Assembly (NCBI GenBank): GCA_947364395.1
Contig: CANASS010000056.1
Coordinates: 1 to 10,699, forward strand
Source of the DNA: an uncultured bacterium
GTDB taxonomy: Bacteria; Bacillota; Clostridia; Oscillospirales; Oscillospiraceae
Length of the DNA stretch: 10,699 nt
Direction: 5' to 3'
The translations under genes and the position numbers were made by a program. Position 1 is the stretch's first letter. Each line of letters opens with the position of its first letter. A model generated the notes under the pieces. That model saw only the letters and a program-made list of their open reading frames with translations. It searched no databases and had not been told where the DNA came from. This document shows, one piece after another, positions 6,229 through 10,699 of this stretch.

Positions 6229-7527
6229 TCAGGAGGCGGCTCCCTCCGTCACGATCATGTTGGGCCAGCGCTCCTCCATGCGCTGGTCGGGGTACTGCCG
6301 GTCGATGATTTCCTCAAAGGTGTTGGCGGGCTCCGGCTGGGCGGGCCGGTCGGCGTAGCGCAGCATGGCCGCGCCGGTGAGCAGCCCGTTGCAGGCCATG
6401 ACGAACACCACGACCCAGGTGGCGATTTTGCCCCACAGGGCGGGCGGGGACTCGATGACTTTGGACATGGGCGGATAGATGATCTTGATCCACACCACCG
6501 CCAGCGCGCCCCAGAAGAAGCAGAACAGCACGTTGGTCCGCCCGCCGATGTTCAGCGGCATGTCGCTGTAGTCCCAGAACACGGTGCCGAACACCAGCTC
6601 GGTGAACACGCTGCACAGGTACTCGTACGCGCCGCCCACCACAAACCCGGCGGCAAAGACATAGCGGTCGTTTTTCTCCGCCAGCCCCTGGAGGGCCACG
6701 GTGAGCACCACCGCCCCCAGCCCCCACACAAAGCTGAAGGGGCCGTAGAGCACGCTGGAGCGGTTCATCCACTGGCCGTCCACCAGACCGCACCAGAAGG
6801 TCTCGATGATGTCCCCCAGCAGGGCGGAGATGAGGAACACCCACACCAGCTTGTCCCAGCACAGCCCCTTGGCGAAGGTGCAGGCGCCCTCCTCCTGGCC
6901 GGAGCCCTGCTCCAGGCCGGGATAGGCCTTTCGCAGGCGCTTCCACACGGCGGCGTAGATTTTCCCGGCCAGCTTTTTCTGGTTGCTGTCCGCCATGCGC
7001 TCCTCATAGCGGGAGGCGTCCCCGGTGCGCACGGCGTAAAACACGGCGGCGAAGTCCAGCCCTATGAGGATGAAGGACACGATCACCACGGCCTGCCGGA
7101 ACAGGTCGGGGGTCAGCATCAGCGCCGCCATCAGCAGGGGGTGGATGATGAGGTAGGTGAGGTAGTACACCCCCGCCACCAGGGCGGTGGACAGCAGCCC
7201 CTTGCCGGTGCCGGACAGCAGGCGGCTGCGCTCCTGGGTCCACTGGATCTTGGGGCCCACCCGCTGGAAGAAGTGGTCGCCGATGCGCTCCACCACGGCG
7301 GACACCACCATGACCGCCAGGAAGGACTGGATGTGGTGCCCCGTCAGGGTGGGCAGGATAATCAGCAGCAGCACGAAGGTGAAGCCGTAGGCCAGCACCA
7401 GGGGCAGGGCCACCACGCCCCGGTTGCAGAATTTCCGCCGGGTGACGGCGTACCACCCGGCCTCCGCCGCCCACCCCAGGAAGGAGTAGACCAGCAGATA
7501 CAGGCTCAGGTCGTAAAATGTGTTCAT
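6229..7527 (-). CDS. CmpB-like integral membrane protein (putative ABC transporter type IV permease), two-domain
   Basis: Product of 432 residues, with many membrane helices. It resembles the family annotated as putative ABC transporter permease CmpB (Pfam ABC_trans_CmpB): residues 14-49 read YSFLGWAAEAGWY, RRKFCNRG, AYGF, and the second half has GGRTNVLFCFFWG (328-340), the family's GR.N..F..FWG element. The two halves repeat one pattern, LGW..E..W...NR...YG at 17-48 and LGDIIETFW...NR...YG at 237-262, so the gene looks like an internal duplication separated by a basic cytoplasmic stretch (~170-200). The C-terminus (391-432) is a charged soluble tail. The start is the ATG at 7527. The frame opens at a GTG at 7593, but that GTG overlaps a promoter element. 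The ribosome binding site is weak (AAAGG, ~14 bases away). The transported substrate is unknown and no ATPase partner is nearby. Confidence 0.8.
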   Translation of the reverse strand: MNTFYDLSLYLLVYSFLGWAAEAGWYAVTRRKFCNRGVVALPLVLAYGFTFVLLLIILPTLTGHHIQSFLAVMVVSAVVERIGDHFFQRVGPKIQWTQERSRLLSGTGKGLLSTALVAGVYYLTYLIIHPLLMAALMLTPDLFRQAVVIVSFILIGLDFAAVFYAVRTGDASRYEERMADSNQKKLAGKIYAAVWKRLRKAYPGLEQGSGQEEGACTFAKGLCWDKLVWVFLISALLGDIIETFWCGLVDGQWMNRSSVLYGPFSFVWGLGAVVLTVALQGLAEKNDRYVFAAGFVVGGAYEYLCSVFTELVFGTVFWDYSDMPLNIGGRTNVLFCFFWGALAVVWIKIIYPPMSKVIESPPALWGKIATWVVVFVMACNGLLTGAAMLRYADRPAQPEPANTFEEIIDRQYPDQRMEERWPNMIVTEGAAS

Positions 7528-7583
7528 GGGATTGGTCACAGCCTTTCTTGTTGGGGGATAAAAGGGGAAAAGAGTCGAAAGGC

Positions 7584-7592
7584 AGTATACCA
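7584..7592 (-). promoter_or_regulatory. Extended -10 promoter for the CmpB-like gene
   Basis: The minus strand reads TGGTATACT, an extended -10 (TGn-TATACT) with no convincing -35 at 16-18 bases. It lies ~57 bases before the ATG at 7527. The 159-base gap 7528-7686 holds this promoter, the leader, and the terminator of the preceding operon. Confidence 0.55.
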
Positions 7593-7648
7593 CATTTAGG
7601 GCGGAATGGGGAGGGATTTTTCATTCCGGGGCGTAAACAAAATGTGAA

Positions 7649-7676
7649 CGGCCCCGCCCCGGAGGGGACGGAGCCG
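7649..7676 (-). terminator. Hairpin terminator of the ECF sigma operon
   Basis: The minus strand can form a 12-bp stem (CGGCTCCGTCCC with GGGCGGGGCCG-type partner) around a 4-base loop, with two G-U pairs, 10 bases after the stop at 7687. The G-U pairs exist only in the minus-strand RNA, which supports that direction. The tail TTCACATTTTG is only moderately U-rich. Confidence 0.65.
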
Positions 7677-7686
7677 TAAGAGGGGG

Positions 7687-8985
7687 TCAGAACAGGCTTT
7701 CCAGCAGGCCGTAGAAGTCCCCGTCCAGCCGCCGGATATTGCCGCCAACGCGGATTCGATTGTCAAACAGGTAGCATACCCCGTCCTGCCTGCACACCAT
7801 GAAGTGGGTGAACGGGATCGCCTCCTCCGGGAAAAACTGATAATAGATGAGAATGGAAAAACTGTTTGCAAAGGCATCGTCTATTCCCTCGTAGATGGGA
7901 TGGCTGGTGGGGAGGCGCTCTCCGCTGTCGATGGCCGCCATGAGCTTGCGCAGCAGGTCCGGGTCGTCCACCGCCGTCTGTTTGCTCACCGAGGCGTCCC
8001 ACTGGCCGTTCTCCATCTGGCTGATTACACAAACGGCGGGGAGCGTCTGAGCTTCCTCTGTTTCCGGCTGGGAGTAGTCGGGGATGATGAAGAAGGTGGT
8101 GGGGTTGTAGTCCCGTACCGACACCTGGCAGGGGATGCGCTTGCCGTCCAGGGTGATTTCCAGCCTGGGGGGCCTCTTCTCGCCCTGAACCTGGGCGCAC
8201 AGCAGGGAGCCGCTGTCCCCGGTGCGCTCCAGTTCGAGGTTGAAGGTGGAGCCGAACAGGCCTGAACCCATTCCAGTGCTGAAATGGCTCTGGCCGCCCC
8301 CGGCGGGGACGTAGATGAGGAAATAGTACTTGTTCACATCAGCCGGCTCGTCGTAGTAGTCGTACCGCAGGGCGTAGGCCCGGTCCTCCCGGACCTCCAG
8401 ACCGTCCAGCCAGCTGTGGACGGCGTTTTTCACCGTCTCCGAGGGCTGCTGCTGGTCATATTCGTCGAAGGTGACCTCCTGCAAGGCGGCAGAGCTCATG
8501 TAGGCGGGGGACAGAAATAGGACGAAGCTCAGCACGGCAAAAACGATGAGCAGAAGGGGGGCCAGAATGACGGCGATCAAAATTTTCCGCAGGCCCTTGT
8601 CCTGCCTCCTGTGGGGAGGCATCACGCCGCTGTCCGCCCCGTCCAGGGGGGCGGCGCACCGGGGGCACACCTTCCAGTCCGGCTCCACGGGGGCGGCGCA
8701 GCCGGGGCAGGCGGGCCGCAGCTTTGCCCCGCACCGGGGACAGGCCAGGTAGTCCTCCTCCACCGGGGCGGCGCACTGGGGGCACTCCAAATCGGAATAG
8801 CTGTTCCGCGCCAGCAGATAGATGATGAACCCCACCAGGGCGGGGGAGAGCAGGGCGATGAGGGTCCACAGGACGGCGTTCATCCCCCGGCGCTTGGCGT
8901 CCCGGTAGACGTACACCCCGATGAGGGCAAAGAGGATCAGCACGATGGGGACGATCAAAAAAAAGCTAAAAAGCGCGGTTTTCAC
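7687..8985 (-). CDS. Membrane-anchored double zinc-ribbon protein of unknown function
   Basis: Product of 432 residues. Order: membrane helix (~7-27), a basic turn Y-R-D-A-K-R-R-G-M-N, second helix (~39-59), two Cys4 zinc ribbons (CPQC 68-71 with CPRC 82-85; CPGC 93-96 with CPRC 107-110), a basic linker, a third helix (~134-158) and a ~270-residue C-terminal domain that I do not recognise. The N-terminal two-helix part resembles the short membrane module often found before zinc ribbons in Firmicutes proteins. Topology is unclear: zinc ribbons are usually cytoplasmic, which would place the C-terminal domain outside, but charges flanking the helices do not settle it. The start is a GTG with AAGGAGG eight bases upstream, overlapping the preceding gene by 20 nt. 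As the third gene of the sigma-factor operon it may sense or relay the signal for that sigma; this is inference. Confidence 0.85.
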   Translation of the reverse strand: MKTALFSFFLIVPIVLILFALIGVYVYRDAKRRGMNAVLWTLIALLSPALVGFIIYLLARNSYSDLECPQCAAPVEEDYLACPRCGAKLRPACPGCAAPVEPDWKVCPRCAAPLDGADSGVMPPHRRQDKGLRKILIAVILAPLLLIVFAVLSFVLFLSPAYMSSAALQEVTFDEYDQQQPSETVKNAVHSWLDGLEVREDRAYALRYDYYDEPADVNKYYFLIYVPAGGGQSHFSTGMGSGLFGSTFNLELERTGDSGSLLCAQVQGEKRPPRLEITLDGKRIPCQVSVRDYNPTTFFIIPDYSQPETEEAQTLPAVCVISQMENGQWDASVSKQTAVDDPDLLRKLMAAIDSGERLPTSHPIYEGIDDAFANSFSILIYYQFFPEEAIPFTHFMVCRQDGVCYLFDNRIRVGGNIRRLDGDFYGLLESLF

Positions 8986-9256
8986 GGTATTCCCCTCCTT
9001 TTTGGGTGTAGACGATGGCGATGGCCCCGCTGCCCCCCATGGAGGTCAGGGCGAAGCAGATACAGCCCAGGCCCAGGGCAGGGGAGAGCTCCAGGTACAG
9101 CAGTCCCAGCAGGAGCAAGGCCAGCTCCAGCAGCGCCCCCGCCGCCGCCAGCAGGACGGTGCGCCTCCGCTGTTCCCGCCGTTCCAGCTTCCGCCGGAGG
9201 GTGCGCTCCGTCAGGGGGGGCGGGTCGAAGCGTTCAAAATCGCAGGTCTGTTTCAT
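8966..9256 (-). CDS. Small two-helix membrane protein, candidate regulator of the ECF sigma factor
   Basis: Product of 96 residues, not recognised. It has a cytoplasmic-looking N-terminus (1-32) with a strongly basic helix RTLRRKLERREQRRR (18-32), two membrane helices (about 33-55 and 58-83) and a short charged tail. The ATG has GAAGGAGG nine bases upstream, inside the end of the sigma gene; its frame overlaps the sigma gene by 23 nt and the zinc-ribbon gene by 20 nt. The position directly after an ECF sigma gene is where anti-sigma factors usually lie, but the zinc-binding H...C..C motif of the ZAS anti-sigma domain is absent. A role as an anti-sigma or a membrane tether is therefore only a positional guess. 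Confidence 0.8.
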   Translation of the reverse strand: MKQTCDFERFDPPPLTERTLRRKLERREQRRRTVLLAAAGALLELALLLLGLLYLELSPALGLGCICFALTSMGGSGAIAIVYTQKGGEYRENRAF

Positions 9257-9731
9257 CGGCCAGCGCCTCCTTCAGCAGTTTCCGGGCCTTGTTCAGCCGG
9301 GATTTCATGGTGCCCACGGGGATGCCCAGCGTTTGAGCGGCGGCGGCCAGGTCCATCCCCTGAAAGTAGAACAGCGCCACCGCCTGCCGCAGCTTGTCGG
9401 GCAGCTTCCCCACCGCCTCGTACAGAGGGAGGTAGTCCTTCCCCTCCGGGGCTGGGATGGAGTCCAGCAGCCGGTCCTTGTCCTGACCGCTGGCAAAGTC
9501 CAGCAGGGGAGAGCGGGCCAGCCGCCGCAGGGCGCTGCGGTGGGTGTTGACACAGATTTTGGCCAGCCAGGGTTCAAAGGCCCGGCTGGGGTCGTAGCGG
9601 TCCAGGTGCTTCAGGACCCGGAGCCAGGTCTCCTGGTACAGGTCGTCCGCGTCGAAGGGGTGGGGGCAAAGGACGCGGCACAGCCCGTAGAGCCGCCGCC
9701 CGTAGCGCTGGATATACTGGTCTATCGTCAT
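9234..9731 (-). CDS. ECF-type RNA polymerase sigma factor
   Basis: Product of 165 residues, the size of a minimal ECF (group 4) sigma factor with only regions 2 and 4. Region 2 (~5-70) contains DADDLYQETWLRVLKHLDRY, the core-binding and -10 recognition segment, and FEPWLAKICVNTHRSALRR. Region 4 (~104-157) contains LPDKLRQAVALFYFQGMDL and the DNA-binding helix-turn-helix LGIPVGTMKSRLNKARKLL (135-153). A variable linker (71-103) joins them. The ATG at 9731 has AAGGGAGG eight bases upstream. It heads a three-gene operon with two membrane proteins, the usual layout for extracytoplasmic signalling, and is preceded by a promoter that this sigma itself may recognise. The ECF subgroup cannot be named from sequence alone. 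Confidence 0.95.
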   Translation of the reverse strand: MTIDQYIQRYGRRLYGLCRVLCPHPFDADDLYQETWLRVLKHLDRYDPSRAFEPWLAKICVNTHRSALRRLARSPLLDFASGQDKDRLLDSIPAPEGKDYLPLYEAVGKLPDKLRQAVALFYFQGMDLAAAAQTLGIPVGTMKSRLNKARKLLKEALADETDLRF

Positions 9732-9757
9732 GGGCCCCGCCTCCCTTCACTGATATA

Positions 9758-9783
9758 TACCGCCGAGCGGGGCGAAAGGTTCA
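9758..9783 (-). promoter_or_regulatory. ECF-type, possibly autoregulated, promoter of the sigma operon
   Basis: On the minus strand TGAAC (9779-9783) is followed after 16 bases by CGGTA (9758-9762), close to the SigW-like pattern TGAAAC-N16-CGTA, and the -35 continues as the frequent TGAACCTTT. A TATATA (9754-9759) overlaps the -10 and could be read by the housekeeping sigma instead. The element lies ~27-50 bases before the sigma start codon. Confidence 0.6.
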
Positions 9784-9804
9784 CCCCAATTTCGACTTTT
9801 TCGC

Positions 9805-9835
9805 AAAAAAGGACCGCCCCGGCCTGGGGCGGTCC
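9805..9835 (-). terminator. Rho-independent terminator of the phosphofructokinase gene
   Basis: Minus strand: perfect 10-bp stem GGACCGCCCC/GGGGCGGTCC around a 5-base loop (9821-9825), followed by TTTTTT (9805-9810). It lies ~13 bases after the stop at 9849 and ends ~20 bases before the ECF-type promoter, so the two transcription units are packed closely. Confidence 0.92.
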
Positions 9836-9848
9836 CATGGAGCTGCGC

Positions 9849-10699
9849 TCAGTCGTCGCCGAAGCTGATGCCCAGCAGGCGGGCTTCGGTGATGATGTCG
9901 GACTTGGGGTCGATGGTTTTCAGCTTGCCCGCCACCTCCTTCAGGGGTACGGAGGTGATGACGTGGTCGTGTATGGCAACCATATTGCCGAACTCGCCCT
10001 TGGAGATCATCAGCGCCGCCGTGGCCCCCAGCCGGGAGGACAGAACCCGGTCATAGGCGCAGGGGGTGCCGCCCCGCTGCATGTGGCCGGGGACGGTGAC
10101 CCGGACCTCCTTGCCCGTCTTTTTGAGGATCTTGTCGGCAATGGCGTAGGACACGGAGGGATACTGCTCCAACAGCTCCGCCATGTGCTTTTTGTACTCC
10201 TTCTTGGACATCTCCGCCTCTTTTTTGGACATGGCCCCCTCGGCCACCGCCAGGATGGTGAAGCCGTGGCCGGCGTTGGCCCGCTGGTTGATCTTGGCGA
10301 TGACGGAGTCAATGCTGTAGGGGATCTCCGGGATGAGAATGATGTCCGCGCCGCCGGCCATGCCGGCGTTCAGGGTCAGCCAGCCCGCCTTGTGGCCCAT
10401 GACCTCCACCATGAACACCCGGTTGTGGGAGGCGGCGGTGGTGTGGATGCAGTCGATCACGTCGGTGGCGATGCCGATGGCGGACTGGAAACCGAAGGTG
10501 GTGTCGGTGCCCCACAGGTCGTTGTCGATGGTTTTGGGCAGGCCGATGACGTTCAGACCCTCCTCGCTCAGCAGGTTGGCGGTTTTCTGGCTGCCGTTGC
10601 CCCCCAGCACCACCAGGCAGTCCAGCCGCAGGCGGCGGTAGGTGTATTTCATGGCCTCCACTTTGTCCAGCCCGTTGGCGTCAGGCTCGCGCATCAGCT
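9849..10699 (-). CDS. 6-phosphofructokinase, group III type, C-terminal part (cut by window edge)
   Basis: It phosphorylates fructose 6-phosphate to the 1,6-bisphosphate in glycolysis. About 283 codons are visible; the first ~70-80 residues lie beyond 10699. Motifs (numbered from the internal Met at 10694): phosphoryl-donor loop GGNGS (31-35), catalytic PKTIDND (53-59, base Asp in T-I-D), VEVMGHKAGW, AGGADIILIPEIPY, and the substrate loop GHMQRGGTPCAYDR. Glycine after the Asn in GGNGS is the ATP-type residue, whereas Lys in PKTIDND is found in pyrophosphate and group III enzymes; this combination is known for group III ATP-dependent enzymes. Asn replaces the usual Asp of GGDGS. The Lys/Glu-rich insert A-M-S-K-K-E-A-E-M-S-K-K-E is typical of the longer clostridial forms. 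ATP as donor is likely but not proven. The gene stands alone with its own terminator. Confidence 0.93.
   Translation of the reverse strand, partial: LMREPDANGLDKVEAMKYTYRRLRLDCLVVLGGNGSQKTANLLSEEGLNVIGLPKTIDNDLWGTDTTFGFQSAIGIATDVIDCIHTTAASHNRVFMVEVMGHKAGWLTLNAGMAGGADIILIPEIPYSIDSVIAKINQRANAGHGFTILAVAEGAMSKKEAEMSKKEYKKHMAELLEQYPSVSYAIADKILKKTGKEVRVTVPGHMQRGGTPCAYDRVLSSRLGATAALMISKGEFGNMVAIHDHVITSVPLKEVAGKLKTIDPKSDIITEARLLGISFGDD

Noticed and set aside
7528..7593. 22-residue upstream extension of the CmpB-like gene from a GTG
   Set aside because: The GTG overlaps the extended -10 element TGGTATACT, and the family's membrane helix begins right after the Met at 7527.
1..10699. tRNA, rRNA, CRISPR arrays, insertion sequences, riboswitches
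   Set aside because: Nothing resembling these was seen; the short intergenic gaps are accounted for by promoters, leaders and hairpin terminators.

Overview
The window is GC-rich DNA (by eye a little over 60% G+C) from an anaerobic, Gram-positive-type bacterium. The best guess is a gut Oscillospiraceae-like member of the Eubacteriales (the Flavonifractor / Intestinimonas / Pseudoflavonifractor type). This is inferred from strong AGGAGG-type ribosome binding sites, a two-domain CmpB-like membrane protein, a double-zinc-ribbon membrane protein behind an ECF sigma factor, and a clostridial-looking group III phosphofructokinase. The taxon is inference only. Every gene lies on the minus strand, so the biological reading order runs from high to low coordinates.

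Right to left: (1) 10699-9849 is the C-terminal ~283 codons of a 6-phosphofructokinase, cut by the window edge and closed by a perfect 10-bp hairpin terminator. (2) 9783-7687 is an ECF sigma-factor operon of three genes with overlapping ends: sigma factor, a 96-residue two-helix membrane protein, and a membrane-anchored double zinc ribbon with a large C-terminal domain of unknown fold. A TGAAC-N16-CGGTA promoter of ECF type precedes it and a hairpin follows it. (3) 7592-6183 is a single gene for a CmpB-like (putative ABC transporter type IV) integral membrane protein with an internal duplication, followed by a hairpin terminator. (4) 6168-1 is the F1Fo ATP synthase operon. It is driven by a TGGACA-N17-TATAAT promoter and reads atpB (a), atpE (c), atpF (b), a delta-alpha fusion, atpG (gamma), atpD (beta), atpC (epsilon, cut by the left edge).

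The most unusual observation is in the ATP synthase operon. No separate atpH (delta) gene exists between atpF and atpA, and the two reading frames overlap by 14 nt. Instead, the alpha-subunit gene carries about 80 extra N-terminal codons that read as the C-terminal domain of the delta subunit (OSCP homologue), followed by a complete alpha subunit. The delta N-terminal domain, which normally caps the alpha N-terminal helices at the top of F1, is not found in the window. If this is the only delta, the peripheral stalk would be attached to F1 covalently through alpha. Other departures in the same operon are a signal-peptide-like extension on the c subunit, a mixed ion-site signature in c (Met where sodium-type rings have Gln, but ET...Y on the second helix), and RLFGA instead of the usual RLFGN in the a subunit. 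The catalytic residues of beta, the arginine finger of alpha and the essential arginine of a are all present, so the enzyme looks functional.

No tRNA, rRNA, CRISPR array, insertion sequence or phage gene was seen. No stretch longer than 300 bases lacks a gene.
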